This document shows, piece by piece, positions 24,357 through 34,478 of a stretch of DNA of 46,312 nucleotides. Each line of letters starts with the position of its first letter. Positions within the stretch are counted from its first letter, which is position 1. This DNA is from Clostridia bacterium. GTDB taxonomy: Bacteria; Bacillota; Clostridia; Oscillospirales; CAG-272. The stretch spans positions 1 to 46,312 of the forward strand of contig JAQXHN010000041.1 of assembly GCA_029007295.1 (NCBI GenBank), read 5' to 3'. The notes beneath the pieces were generated by a model. The model was not told the origin of the DNA, searched no databases, and saw only the letters and a list, made by a program, of their open reading frames with translations. A program made the position numbers and the translations under genes.

Positions 24357-26354
24357 ATGGCTAACAATAAAACCAAACAGGTAAGCTACGATAACGAAAG
24401 TATTACCGCCCTTAAGGGAGCTGAAAGAGTAAGAAAAAGACCGGGCGTTATTTTCGGCTCAAACGGACTTGACGGTTGTTTGCATTCCGTCTTTGAAATA
24501 ATCTCCAATTCAGTTGACGAAGCAAGAGAGGGCTTCGGTAAGGTTATTAACGTTACCGTAACCCGTGATATGGTGATTGAGGTTGAAGACTTCGGCAGAG
24601 GAGTTCCCCTCGATTTTAATGAAAAAGAAGGAAGATATAACTGGGAGCTTATTTACTGTGAGCTGTATGCAGGAGGAAAGTACGAAAATAACGACGGCGG
24701 CAACTATGAGTATTCTCTCGGATTAAACGGATTAGGTGCGTGTGCGACGCAGTATTCCTCAGAGTTTATGGATGTTAAATCCTATAAAAACGGAGTTTGC
24801 ACTGAAATTTCTTTTAAAAAGGGAGAGCCGGTAAGCGAGCTTATCAAAACCGAGCTTGAAGGAAAAAATAAAGGAAGAACCGGAACCGTTACAAGATGGA
24901 GACCGGATTTAGAGGTTTTCACCGATATTTCCATTCCTCGTGATATGTTTTCAAATGTTCTGCGCCAACAGTCGGTTGTTAACTCCGGGATAAAGTTCGT
25001 TCTTAAATGGCAGACCGAATCCGGATATGAAACCGAGGAGTATTATTACGAGAACGGATTAACCGACTATCTTTCGGAACGGATAGGAGAGGCAGGGTTT
25101 ATCGCTCCTGTTGTTTGGAGCTCGGAGGCTGTGGGACGCGACAGAGAGGATAAGCCGGATTATAAATTTAAGGTTGAAGTCGTCTTTTCCGCTTCCAATA
25201 CCCGCAGCTTTATAGAATATTACCATAACTCCAGCTTTTTGGAGCACGGCGGCTCGCCCGATAAGGCCGTGAAAGCGGCATTTGTTTATGCGGTTGATAA
25301 ATATTTAAGAGATAGCGGAAAATATCAAAAAAACGAGTCAAAGATAATTTTTACAGACATTGAAGACTGTCTTTGTCTTGTTTCAAACAGTTTTTCGACG
25401 GAAACCTCTTACGAAAATCAGACAAAAAAGTCAATAACAAATACCTTCATTGCAAAGTATATGACGGATTTTCTTAAAAAATCTCTTGAAATCTTCTTTA
25501 TTGAAAATCCTATTGACGCTGATAAATTTTGCGGTCAGGTATTGATAAACAAGAGAAGCCGCGAAAGCGCCGACAGAGAAAAGCTTAATATAAAGAAAAA
25601 GCTTACCTCGGGGATGGATATCACTAACCGAATTGATAAATTTGTTGCCTGCAGGTCCAACGACCCTTGCAAACGCGAGCTTTATATAGTTGAGGGAGAT
25701 TCGGCCTTGACCTCGTGTAAGCTCGGAAGAGCCGCTGAATTTCAAGCCATTTTTGCAGTTAGAGGTAAAACGCTGAACTGCTTAAAGAGCACCTATGACC
25801 GAATTTTTAAAAGTGAAATTATAATGAATATGCTTAAGGTCATCGGCTGTGGAGTAGAGCTGGGTCATAAAGCAAAGGGAAATTTTCTTCCCTTCAGTAT
25901 GGATTTGCTGAAGTGGAACAAAATAATTATCTGCACAGATGCAGACGAAGACGGATTTCAGATAAGGACACTTATACTGACGGTTTTTTACAGGCTGTTG
26001 CCGACGTTGATAAGGGAGGGTAAGATTTTTATTGCGGAATCACCCCTTTTTGAAATCACGACAAAGGATAATATATATTTTGCATATAATGAGTGGGAAA
26101 AAGCGGATATAACGAAGAAGCTCGAGGGCACAAAATACACTCTCCAGCGTTCAAAGGGATTAGGTGAAAACGAACCCGAGATGATGTGGAAAACCACAAT
26201 GAACCCTGCGACAAGAAGGCTTATTCGAGTTGACCCTTCGTCCGAGGAGGATACGTACAGAATATTCGACACCTTGCTCGGCGACAATCTTGAAGCCAGA
26301 AAGGAATTTATTCGCGACCACGGTTCCGAATATGCGTCAAAGGCGGATATATAA
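24357..26354 (+). CDS. GyrB/ParE-family type IIA topoisomerase B-subunit paralogue
   Basis: ATP-dependent DNA strand-passage subunit, 665 residues, near ParE length. GHKL ATPase elements: EIISNSVDEAREG near 43, DFGRGVPLD near 77, GLNGLGACATQ near 122, and the lid lysine in QTKKSITN near 355. The TOPRIM domain keeps its acidic residues in YIVEGDSALTS near 444 and TDADEDGFQIRTL near 527. KGLGENEPEMMWKTTMNP near 602 closes the core. Loops differ from the usual VEGDSAGGSAK and TDADVDGAHIRTL, so it is a diverged paralogue. No A subunit follows; addB starts 2 bases later. The partner GyrA/ParC must lie elsewhere. Promoter TATAAT at 24301-24306 is likely. Confidence 0.87.
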   Translation: MANNKTKQVSYDNESITALKGAERVRKRPGVIFGSNGLDGCLHSVFEIISNSVDEAREGFGKVINVTVTRDMVIEVEDFGRGVPLDFNEKEGRYNWELIYCELYAGGKYENNDGGNYEYSLGLNGLGACATQYSSEFMDVKSYKNGVCTEISFKKGEPVSELIKTELEGKNKGRTGTVTRWRPDLEVFTDISIPRDMFSNVLRQQSVVNSGIKFVLKWQTESGYETEEYYYENGLTDYLSERIGEAGFIAPVVWSSEAVGRDREDKPDYKFKVEVVFSASNTRSFIEYYHNSSFLEHGGSPDKAVKAAFVYAVDKYLRDSGKYQKNESKIIFTDIEDCLCLVSNSFSTETSYENQTKKSITNTFIAKYMTDFLKKSLEIFFIENPIDADKFCGQVLINKRSRESADREKLNIKKKLTSGMDITNRIDKFVACRSNDPCKRELYIVEGDSALTSCKLGRAAEFQAIFAVRGKTLNCLKSTYDRIFKSEIIMNMLKVIGCGVELGHKAKGNFLPFSMDLLKWNKIIICTDADEDGFQIRTLILTVFYRLLPTLIREGKIFIAESPLFEITTKDNIYFAYNEWEKADITKKLEGTKYTLQRSKGLGENEPEMMWKTTMNPATRRLIRVDPSSEEDTYRIFDTLLGDNLEARKEFIRDHGSEYASKADI

Positions 26355-26355
26355 T

Positions 26356-29300
26356 ATGGTAAAGCTTATTTGTACTCCTTTTCATTCCGGAAAAAGTGAA
26401 TACGTCTATTCCCAAATAGTTAAAAAGCTCTCCGAGGGTAAAAAAGTAATACTGATGGTGCCCGAGCAGGAGGCGGTAATTGCGGAAGCTGCTCTTTGCA
26501 GACTGCTCGACGGTAAAAATTCCTTGAATTTGGAAGTGTTAAACTTTAAACGGCTCTGCAACAGAGTGTTCCGTGAATACGGAGGTCTTTGCTATAACTA
26601 TGTTAACAAGGGAGGACAAGCTGTAATTTTATGGCGAGTCCTTTCTTTGTTTAAGCCTGAGCTTCGGCAAATCAAAATTTCCGAGTCCTTGGATGAGAGC
26701 TTAATTTCGGAGCTGCTTTCGCTTTTTAAAACGTTCGGGCAGTGCGGAATCACAGCCGATATGCTTGATAAGGCGTGTTCCTGCGCAAACGGGGCGCTTA
26801 AAGATAAATTAACCGATATTGCGCTTATTTATACCGAATACCGGAATATTTTATCCGAAAATTACGATGATGCAAACGATGATTTGGACAGACTGTACGA
26901 TATTCTTTGCACGCATGGTTTCTTTGCGGGCAAATGCGTATATTTTGATTCATTTTACGATTTTACGTCAAAGGAGCTTGATATTATAGAAAAGATAATG
27001 GAAAGCGCCGATATATGTGAATTTACCGTAGAGTATTTTGACGGTGAAGACTGCGTCAATTATTTAAGACCGCTTTCAATGAAGCAAACTCTTTGCTCGC
27101 GGTATCATAAATTAACAGGGCAGATGCCTGAAATAACAACGGCTCCATTTTCGTATAATGTTAATAATGCGGTAAAATACGCATATACAAATTTGTGGAA
27201 TTACTGTGCAAAGCCGTATTTAAACGATAATAATTCCGTTAAAATATATTCCGAAAATGATAAATATGCGCAGTCAAGGCGATGTGCGAATATTTGCGCA
27301 GAGCTTGTAAGACAGGGCTGCCGATACAAAGAAATTGCCGTTATCTCCCGTAACATGAGTGAATACGAAGGGATAATTGATACCTATTTAGAGGCAAAAA
27401 ACATTCCGTGTCATATTTCGAAAAGAAACAGGCTTTTCGTTCATCCCGCAGTCAGGGTGTTACTCGGAGCATTGAGTGTCATTTCACACGGATGGAAATG
27501 TGAAGAAATAATATCTTATATGAAAACGGGATATACGGGTCTTTCGGCAGAAGAAGCCGCGTTGATATCCTCATATATAAGACTCTGGAATATCAGAGGT
27601 AAAAGAAGATATGATTCGGTTTGGAATATGAATACAAAAGACCATACCGACGCTTTACCCGAAGACATTGACGTTCAGCTTAAAATAATCAATGATATAA
27701 GAGAGAAGCTGGTTGAGCCGTTGCTGACTTTATCGGATGAGCTTTTATCCTCTAAAAGCGCAACGGATACCGCCGGTTTGATATACAAATTTCTTATAAA
27801 AATAGGTCTTGACGAAAAGCTTAACAACAGTAAGGATTATATTGTCTGGAATACTCTCACGGAGGTATTGGAGCAGTATGCGGATTGCGCTCCGGATAAA
27901 ATCAATACGGAGAATCTTCTTCGCATGCTCAGGATGATAATTAATTCAACCGATATCGGAAATATCCCGGTTCGCTGCGACGAGGTAACGCTCGGAAATG
28001 CGGATATGATCCGCTTAAATAATATAAAGCATATAATCATACTCGGCGCAAACGACGGAGAATTCCCGAAGGTTATAAAGGATAATTCATTTTTCTATGA
28101 AAACGAATTGGAAACGTTAAAGGAATTCGGTATTGAAATGCCGGATAACATTGATAAACGTATAAACGACGAGAAATTCTTTTTCGCAAGAGCTATCTCT
28201 TTTGCGAGTGAAAGCGTAACTGTAATTTATTCCGGCAGACCGTCGGAGGCGGTAACAAGAATTACGGAGCTTTTCCCAAACGCCGTGAATACGAAAACTG
28301 ACATTCTAAAGGAAATTCATACGTTAAACGATGCTTTGTTACAAAGCGTGTTGACAGAAGACCCTATGCTCAAAAAGGCGCTAGACAACATAGTGGGCAA
28401 ATTGAATTTGCAAATTGAGGTGTGCGACAATGAAAAAATATCCGAAGACAATATTTCGCTTCTATACAAGGGAGATATAAAATTAACTAAGTCGCGCATT
28501 GACGCCTTGGCCTCCTGTCCGTTTAAATACCGCCTTATTTATGATATAGCCCCATCTAAAATGACATCACCCGAAATCCTCTCAAACGAAACAGGTACAT
28601 TTTTGCACTCACTGTTTGAGCGCAGTCTGAAAAGAGTTTTTTCGGAAGGCGAAATGACGGCGAGTGAAGAGGAATTTAAAAGGATAATAGAGGAAGAAGC
28701 GTTCAATTACATAAGTAAGGGCTTCGGCTCGCAGGAAAATATTGCACCGACTGTAAATGCGCTTTTCTGTGATTTGACTCAAACCGCACGCAGGATTGCA
28801 TCGAGTATGTACCGTGAATTCAGTAAGTCACGGTATATACCAACGCTTTTTGAATGCTCCATCGGAACAAGAGAGGGAGATTATGTATACCCGTATTCCG
28901 TACAGTATGACGAAAACAGAAAGGCTTTTATATACGGAATATGCGACCGACTTGATATTTTGAAGTCCGGTGATAATGCATATTGCCGTGTTGTTGATTA
29001 CAAATCCGGAAAGAACTCCTTCAACGCAAAAGAAATTAAAGAAGGAAAAAGCATGCAGCTTCCGATGTATCTTTTCTCCTTCTGCAGGACAGAGAACAGC
29101 GAGTTAAAGAAAAAGCTGGGTATAAAAGGGGAGATGCTTCCCGGCGGATTTATCTATTACAGAATGTCGGATCCCAATATAAAAATCGGAAGCGAGTGCC
29201 TGAAGGAGGTGCTGCAGTCGGACGGTGACAGCTATATTGACAATTTCATACAGAGGAGCGGCGTCAGCCTGAACGATCAAGAGGTCAGCGACGATTTAAA

Positions 29301-29508
29301 AAACAGTATTCCCAACACAAAAATGATTGAAGAAATATCCGGCGAAGGAGTTGATGAAATAGAATCCGACGTCAAAGAGGGTATTCATAAAATATGCGAT
29401 ATACTTCTTGCGGGCGAAGCTTCTAAATCCGACAATCCGAACGAATCGTATTGCCGCTCCTGCGAATACAGAACAATCTGCCGAAGGGGTGATGTATATG
29501 AGCCGTAA
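26356..29508 (+). CDS. addB: AddB subunit of the AddAB helicase-nuclease
   Basis: Inactivated helicase plus RecB-type nuclease subunit for double-strand-break repair. The true start is ATG 26356 (MVKLICTPFHSGKSEYV), 2 bases after the topoisomerase stop; a longer frame from 26230 only overlaps that gene. That gives 1,050 residues. N-terminal P-loop-like HSGKSEY and VPEQEA motifs are seen. The nuclease domain has CRVVDYKSGKNSF near 880 and SMQLPMYLFSF near 907. The four cysteines of the AddB [4Fe-4S] cluster are visible: ASCPFKYR near 721 and SYCRSCEYRTIC at the end. It overlaps addA by 11 bases. Confidence 0.93.
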   Translation: MVKLICTPFHSGKSEYVYSQIVKKLSEGKKVILMVPEQEAVIAEAALCRLLDGKNSLNLEVLNFKRLCNRVFREYGGLCYNYVNKGGQAVILWRVLSLFKPELRQIKISESLDESLISELLSLFKTFGQCGITADMLDKACSCANGALKDKLTDIALIYTEYRNILSENYDDANDDLDRLYDILCTHGFFAGKCVYFDSFYDFTSKELDIIEKIMESADICEFTVEYFDGEDCVNYLRPLSMKQTLCSRYHKLTGQMPEITTAPFSYNVNNAVKYAYTNLWNYCAKPYLNDNNSVKIYSENDKYAQSRRCANICAELVRQGCRYKEIAVISRNMSEYEGIIDTYLEAKNIPCHISKRNRLFVHPAVRVLLGALSVISHGWKCEEIISYMKTGYTGLSAEEAALISSYIRLWNIRGKRRYDSVWNMNTKDHTDALPEDIDVQLKIINDIREKLVEPLLTLSDELLSSKSATDTAGLIYKFLIKIGLDEKLNNSKDYIVWNTLTEVLEQYADCAPDKINTENLLRMLRMIINSTDIGNIPVRCDEVTLGNADMIRLNNIKHIIILGANDGEFPKVIKDNSFFYENELETLKEFGIEMPDNIDKRINDEKFFFARAISFASESVTVIYSGRPSEAVTRITELFPNAVNTKTDILKEIHTLNDALLQSVLTEDPMLKKALDNIVGKLNLQIEVCDNEKISEDNISLLYKGDIKLTKSRIDALASCPFKYRLIYDIAPSKMTSPEILSNETGTFLHSLFERSLKRVFSEGEMTASEEEFKRIIEEEAFNYISKGFGSQENIAPTVNALFCDLTQTARRIASSMYREFSKSRYIPTLFECSIGTREGDYVYPYSVQYDENRKAFIYGICDRLDILKSGDNAYCRVVDYKSGKNSFNAKEIKEGKSMQLPMYLFSFCRTENSELKKKLGIKGEMLPGGFIYYRMSDPNIKIGSECLKEVLQSDGDSYIDNFIQRSGVSLNDQEVSDDLKNSIPNTKMIEEISGEGVDEIESDVKEGIHKICDILLAGEASKSDNPNESYCRSCEYRTICRRGDVYEP

Positions 29509-32500
29509 ATGGACGCAGGCACAGCAAAATGCAATAAAATACAGTGACGGAAACCTTTTAGTATCGGCAGGAGCCGGAAGCGGAAAAAGCTCTGTCTTGG
29601 TGGAAAGGCTGATGGAAAGAATAACGAGAGAAGACAACCCCGTTATGCTTGACAGAATGTTGATATTAACCTTCTCAAAGGCATCATGCGCCGATTTAAG
29701 AGAAAAAATCGGAAACGAGCTGTTTAAGAGAATAAAGGAGGACCCTGAAAACAAGCTGCTGATTCGCCAAAAGGATAAGCTCGCATATGCGAACATCTCA
29801 ACGCTCGACAGCTTCTATTACAGCATCGTCGACAGATACCGCTTTGAGCTGGGTATACCCTCCTCCTCGCACATTTTCGAGGGCGCCGACATCGCAGAAT
29901 TGGAAACCGAAGCAATGGAGGATACTCTCGACTATATTCACTTAGGCAAAACCAAGGTGTCGACCGAGCAATTTAACGAGCTAAAGCGTGATTTTACAAA
30001 TACTGACGTTAAAAAAGCTTTTATTGACTTATATAACGAGCTGTCTTCGACTGTCAACGGAACAGATACACTGAAAAACTTCGAGAACGATCTTGAAAGT
30101 ATAAGCGACAAAACCTTTTTCAACTGTCGAATGGGCGAATTTATTGCAGAAAAAACATCGGAGATTTTTAAGCATTATCAGACAAAATACAAGGAAGCTC
30201 TTGAAATATGGGCGCTTTATCCGAAAACCGCAAAGAATTATTACGGACCCTTTGCTTCGGAAATTAATAATGCCGAGATAATCCTAAAGAAGCTGGAAAG
30301 CAAAGAAAAGTCATATACCGAAATAAAGACTCTGATTGACGGAATCTCCCCTGAAACTCTCGGAAGAGCAAAAACAGGAGAAGCGCCGCCGGAGGATATT
30401 GCAGCTTATTACAAAAAAATCAGAAAAGACTATCTCGGGGCGGTTAAATTATTACAATCCGGATATTATGCGCCCTCTGAAGATGTGCTTATTGAAATGT
30501 GTAGGACTGCGTCAGAAAAAATAAAATTCATTCATGAAATACTGACTGTATTTGATAAATTCTATTCGGATATTAAAAACAGACTCAGCGTACTGACATT
30601 TGACGATGTTACAAAAAACGCCCTAAAATTAGTATATTCAAACGGCGCCCCGACAAATGAGGCAAAAGAAATCTCTGCGCTCTATGATGAAGTATATATC
30701 GACGAATATCAGGATACGAGTCCTATACAGGATATGATAATTAACTGTATAGCACCGGAAAACTCTAAATTTATAGTCGGAGACATTAAGCAATGCATAT
30801 ATGCGTTCCGGGGCTCGGACCCGTCGCTTTTTGCCCGTTACAGAGACTTATATCAAAATTACACCGAAGGGGTCAAGGGTGACGCTACGATTTTTCTTTC
30901 TGAAAATTTCAGATGCTCCGAAAGAATTATTTCAACGGTAAACAGAGTATTTGAAACGATTTTCGGAACGGATAGCAATATCATCTCATACAAGGAAGAG
31001 GACGAGCTTCATTACAACAAAACAGACAGTAACGCTTCGGACGAAAAGGTTAAGCTGATTCTTTCCGATAAGGAGGTATGCGAGTCCGACACGGTAATCG
31101 CATCGGAAGTAAAACGCCTGATAAATAATCGGGTATCACCATCGGATATTATGATTTTGGCTCTAAAATCAAAGCAGTGCAATGCAATTTGCAATGCTCT
31201 TTCAAGCTGTGGAATTCCGTGCGCTTCGGCGAGCAAAACAACGATATCATCGGAAAATGATTTAATGATTTTGTATTCCTTACTGAAACTTATTGATAAC
31301 TACGACGATGAAATTTCAACGGTTTCCGTTCTCATGAGCCCGCTGTATCAAATGTCGCTTGACGATATTACCGCAATAAGAATAAAGTTCGGAAAGAAAG
31401 AAAAGCTTTATGATTCGCTTTTGAAATGCGAAGACGAAAGGGTTGTACAATTTATTAAAGATACCGATGAATTGCGTAACGCTTCTTACGGCATGTCGGC
31501 GAGCGAAATAGTATTATCCGTTCTTGATGAATACGGCGTGCGCAGAAAGCTTTTGTGTCAAAAGGGAGCCGACTCCGTTCGGATTCAAAATAATCTCAAT
31601 ACAATTTATGATTTGGCTTTAAAGAGCGAAGCAAGCTCCTTTAAAGGACTTCATGAATTTGTTTTGAAGCTCGATAAACTTTATAAGAATAATACCCAAA
31701 TCGGAAACGAAGACAACGCTGAAAAAGCGAACGCCGTTAAGGTCATGACAATTCATAAATCAAAAGGTCTTGAAGCACCACATGTTATCCTTGGCTATGT
31801 TGAAAAAAATTTATACGATTCCAGAGTTTCCGAAAAGGGAATAATCTTCAATCCCGAACTCGGGCTCGGACTTCAACAGAGAGCAAAAGGCGGCTTTATA
31901 AGATTCAATACTCCGCTTACGCAGTCTGTAATAGAGAATAATAAGAAAAAACAGCTCGACGAGGAGCAAAGGCTGCTTTACGTTGCAATGACGAGAGCGC
32001 AAAAATCACTTACTATAGTCGGTTCTGTGAAAAATCCGCAGGATTATCTTTCCTCTTTGAATTTTAAATCCAACGGCTATGACGGCTTTGAAATGTATAA
32101 GGATAATAATTTTCTTGACTGGATTTGCGTACCTCTTTTCAGAACGCCTGCAAGCGACGACTGTAAGCTTGAAATATTTGAAAACCAAGAGGAATGCTAT
32201 TTTTCAAAAGAGACCCAAGCCGAGGAAAAGTGCGCCTGCCGTTATAATGAGGCTGTTGAAGCGAAAATTAAAGAGAGTATTGAATATTGCTATCCTTTTG
32301 AAAAAGCGTCGAAAATCCCCGCCAAGCTTACGGTGTCAAAATTATATCCCGGTATTTTGGACGAGCTTGATGAATCAGGCGAAATAACATCTGCCGGAGA
32401 ATACAGCTTAAGAAAACCTAATTTCGACAGGCGAACCCGCAAGGACGGAGCGTTTACCGGTACCGCAACGCATTTATTTATGCAGTTTTGCGATTTTGAA

Positions 32501-32983
32501 TCCGTTGTCCGGCACGGTATTGAATATGAGATCGAAAGATTGGTTAATGATTGCTTTATAGACGCAAAAAATGCAAAAGCAATATCAAAAGAGCATTTAA
32601 AAGCATTCTTTGAATCGCCTGTATTTACAGAAATGAGAAATGCAAAATTTCTTAAAAGGGAATTGCGTTTTAATACTCTTTTGCCCGGCGAACACTTTAC
32701 AGAAAACGAATCGGAAAGGCTTGAATTATTAGGTGAAAAAATCCTTGTGCAGGGGGTAATAGACTGTTACTACGAAACGAAGGACGGAAAAACCGTTTTG
32801 CTTGACTATAAGACAGACGCAATACGAAACAGAGCCGAAGACGAATTTTGTAAAATGCTTCGCGACAGGCATTCATTACAGCTGAAATATTATAAAATGG
32901 CAATGGAAAATATTACGGGTATCAAGGTGGATAAGACCGTTTTATACTCCTTTGCATTGGGAAAAACAGTTGAGATTTTATAA
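29498..32983 (+). CDS. addA: AddA subunit of the AddAB helicase-nuclease
   Basis: Superfamily 1 3'-5' helicase with C-terminal RecB-like nuclease, partner of AddB. I place the start at ATG 29498 (MSRKWTQAQQNAIKYS), preceded by AGGGG and overlapping the addB stop. An upstream extension from 29408 lies inside addB. The 1,161 residues fit the family. Walker A is SAGAGSGKSSVLVER near 21, Walker B DEYQDTSPIQD near 390, then GDIKQCIYAFRG. VMTIHKSKGLEAPHV near 750 and RLLYVAMTRAQ near 826 are the late helicase motifs. The nuclease domain shows GTATHLFMQF near 985 and VLLDYKTDAI near 1100. A strong terminator follows at once. Confidence 0.95.
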   Translation: MSRKWTQAQQNAIKYSDGNLLVSAGAGSGKSSVLVERLMERITREDNPVMLDRMLILTFSKASCADLREKIGNELFKRIKEDPENKLLIRQKDKLAYANISTLDSFYYSIVDRYRFELGIPSSSHIFEGADIAELETEAMEDTLDYIHLGKTKVSTEQFNELKRDFTNTDVKKAFIDLYNELSSTVNGTDTLKNFENDLESISDKTFFNCRMGEFIAEKTSEIFKHYQTKYKEALEIWALYPKTAKNYYGPFASEINNAEIILKKLESKEKSYTEIKTLIDGISPETLGRAKTGEAPPEDIAAYYKKIRKDYLGAVKLLQSGYYAPSEDVLIEMCRTASEKIKFIHEILTVFDKFYSDIKNRLSVLTFDDVTKNALKLVYSNGAPTNEAKEISALYDEVYIDEYQDTSPIQDMIINCIAPENSKFIVGDIKQCIYAFRGSDPSLFARYRDLYQNYTEGVKGDATIFLSENFRCSERIISTVNRVFETIFGTDSNIISYKEEDELHYNKTDSNASDEKVKLILSDKEVCESDTVIASEVKRLINNRVSPSDIMILALKSKQCNAICNALSSCGIPCASASKTTISSENDLMILYSLLKLIDNYDDEISTVSVLMSPLYQMSLDDITAIRIKFGKKEKLYDSLLKCEDERVVQFIKDTDELRNASYGMSASEIVLSVLDEYGVRRKLLCQKGADSVRIQNNLNTIYDLALKSEASSFKGLHEFVLKLDKLYKNNTQIGNEDNAEKANAVKVMTIHKSKGLEAPHVILGYVEKNLYDSRVSEKGIIFNPELGLGLQQRAKGGFIRFNTPLTQSVIENNKKKQLDEEQRLLYVAMTRAQKSLTIVGSVKNPQDYLSSLNFKSNGYDGFEMYKDNNFLDWICVPLFRTPASDDCKLEIFENQEECYFSKETQAEEKCACRYNEAVEAKIKESIEYCYPFEKASKIPAKLTVSKLYPGILDELDESGEITSAGEYSLRKPNFDRRTRKDGAFTGTATHLFMQFCDFESVVRHGIEYEIERLVNDCFIDAKNAKAISKEHLKAFFESPVFTEMRNAKFLKRELRFNTLLPGEHFTENESERLELLGEKILVQGVIDCYYETKDGKTVLLDYKTDAIRNRAEDEFCKMLRDRHSLQLKYYKMAMENITGIKVDKTVLYSFALGKTVEIL

Positions 32984-33018
32984 AAAAGATGCGCCTTTAA
33001 ATTAGGTGCATCTTTTTT
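32983..33018. terminator. Bidirectional terminator between addA and dut
   Basis: AAAAAGATGCGCCT (32983-32996) pairs with AGGTGCATCTTTTT (33004-33017) with one G-T pair and loop TTAAATT. A- and T-tracts flank both sides. Confidence 0.9.
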
Positions 33019-33040
33019 ATATAATTAATTTTTTTAATGA

Positions 33041-33475
33041 TTATTTTTTTCCGGTAGAACCGAAGCCTTTGCTTCCCCTTTCGGTATCCGAGAGGGACAA
33101 GACCTCGGCAAAATCGGCTTTTAGATAAGGTGTAATTACCAATTGAGCAATTCTCTCACCTTTTTCGATTGATTCTGCCGACAATGAATGATTGTGCAGA
33201 GCCACAATTATTTCGCCCCGGTAATCGCTGTCAATCACGCCTACCTTATTTGCTGGAGCGAGCGAGCGCTTACAGGCGAGACCGCTTCTTGCATATACTA
33301 ATCCTACATATCCTGTCGGAATTTCAAGTGCAATGCCGGTATGAATAAACTTGGTTTCATTCGGCTCAAACAAAATTTCATCGTCTACGGAATACAAATC
33401 GGCTCCTGCGGAATCCGGCGAGCCGTATGTTGGAATAACGGCGTCCTTATGCAGCTTTAATATTTTTACTTCCAT
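33041..33475 (-). CDS. dut: dUTP diphosphatase
   Basis: Trimeric dUTPase that hydrolyses dUTP to dUMP, keeping uracil out of DNA. 144 residues with the five family motifs: SAGADLYS near 22, ARSGLA near 62, NKVGVIDSDYRGEI near 77 (catalytic Asp), GERIAQLVI near 105, and RGSKGFGSTG at the C-terminus, which closes over the nucleotide. It begins 6 bases after the NERD gene and is probably cotranscribed with it. The start codon is supported by the conserved MEVKILKL opening. Confidence 0.96.
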   Translation of the reverse strand: MEVKILKLHKDAVIPTYGSPDSAGADLYSVDDEILFEPNETKFIHTGIALEIPTGYVGLVYARSGLACKRSLAPANKVGVIDSDYRGEIIVALHNHSLSAESIEKGERIAQLVITPYLKADFAEVLSLSDTERGSKGFGSTGKK

Positions 33476-33481
33476 AATATA

Positions 33482-34150
33482 TTATTTCCTATTTGATTCC
33501 TTTTGCTTTTTCTCATAAAGCATTTTCCGTTGCTTTTTCTGAAAATGCGAAAGAACACTGTCAATATTTTTAATATCTTTTCCCGAAAGAGTGAATTTGT
33601 CATTTAAGTATGCAATGAAATCAACAATGGCTTCTGCCTTAAATAACATTTTATATTTGTGGGTAAAGCTGACGTTCTTGTCGGCGAAAACCACAACGTT
33701 GTAAACCGGTACGTTTAATATGCCCTGTTTTTTTAATAGGGCGCGAATTGCTTTGCAGTGCGTGTCATTTTGTTCAAAGGGATTTTCAAAATTTAAAATT
33801 TTGTCACGGTATATTTGTTGCCATGGACCTTGTGCGGGGTTATCTATTTTGCCCTTCATACCTTTAACCTCGATAACAACAACGCCTGCATGTGTAACGA
33901 TAACAATATCAATTTCGGAAAAATAAGTGTTATTTTGAACACGGATCGGAATATTCAAATTACGGAATACATTTTTCCTCGGAAAAGCCGATGCAATCAT
34001 TTCGTACACGTAATATTCTCTGTCTTTTCCGTACCATAATATTTGCGACGCTTCATTTTTCGCATGGCTGTTTTTAACCGATACACTTATTAAGTATGTT
34101 ACAAAAGCAGCTATTAAAAAAAGTAAAAGCGGTATGAAAAAGTATTTCAT
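33482..34150 (-). CDS. Membrane-anchored NERD-domain protein
   Basis: 222 residues. An N-terminal hydrophobic anchor (about 3-26) precedes a nuclease-related domain. NERD hallmarks are GKDREYYVYEMI near 42, NNTYFSEIDIVIV near 73 and VVVIEVKGMKGKI near 91, where Asp and Glu-x-Lys form the restriction-endonuclease-like core; NFENPFEQND near 120 is also typical. A Lys-rich tail ends the protein. NERD proteins are thought to act on nucleic acids, but their role is poorly known. Being in one unit with dut suggests a DNA-related task at the membrane. The Shine-Dalgarno site AAAGGA lies 11 bases before ATG. Confidence 0.85.
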   Translation of the reverse strand: MKYFFIPLLLFLIAAFVTYLISVSVKNSHAKNEASQILWYGKDREYYVYEMIASAFPRKNVFRNLNIPIRVQNNTYFSEIDIVIVTHAGVVVIEVKGMKGKIDNPAQGPWQQIYRDKILNFENPFEQNDTHCKAIRALLKKQGILNVPVYNVVVFADKNVSFTHKYKMLFKAEAIVDFIAYLNDKFTLSGKDIKNIDSVLSHFQKKQRKMLYEKKQKESNRK

Positions 34151-34217
34151 TTTTATACGGTTTCCTTTAATTATTGAAGGGAACGAAACAATCAGGGATA
34201 ATTCCCGTTATATTCTT

Positions 34218-34451
34218 TCAGTTTTCGAGAGTCTTTTTTTCGAGATAGTCGCATACATCCGCAACGGTAATGAATTTGTGTATGTCGTCATCGACTATTT
34301 CAATATCGAATTTTTCTTCGCAGAGAAGAATAAGGTCGGCAAGCTCCAATGAGTTTACTCCGAGATCGTTTACCAACTCTGCGTCTTCGGTGATAAGCTC
34401 GGGGGAAACCTGCATTTCCTCAATCAGGATATTTTTTATTTGCTCAAACAT
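34218..34451 (-). CDS. Acyl carrier protein paired with the acyl ligase
   Basis: 77-residue acidic carrier. NDLGVNSLELADL near 29 carries the phosphopantetheine serine (VNSLE rather than the common ADSLD). It follows the AMP-forming ligase by 27 bases and is probably its acyl acceptor or that of a linked enzyme. It differs in motif from the ACP at 16265, so the genome has at least two carriers with separate jobs. The AGGAG site before ATG supports the start. Confidence 0.9.
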   Translation of the reverse strand: MFEQIKNILIEEMQVSPELITEDAELVNDLGVNSLELADLILLCEEKFDIEIVDDDIHKFITVADVCDYLEKKTLEN

Positions 34452-34478
34452 TGTTTTTTCTCCTTTTGATGTAGTAGT

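Noticed and set aside
26230-26355. N-terminal extension of AddB
   Set aside because: Overlaps the topoisomerase gene in another frame; the conserved AddB N-terminus begins at 26356.
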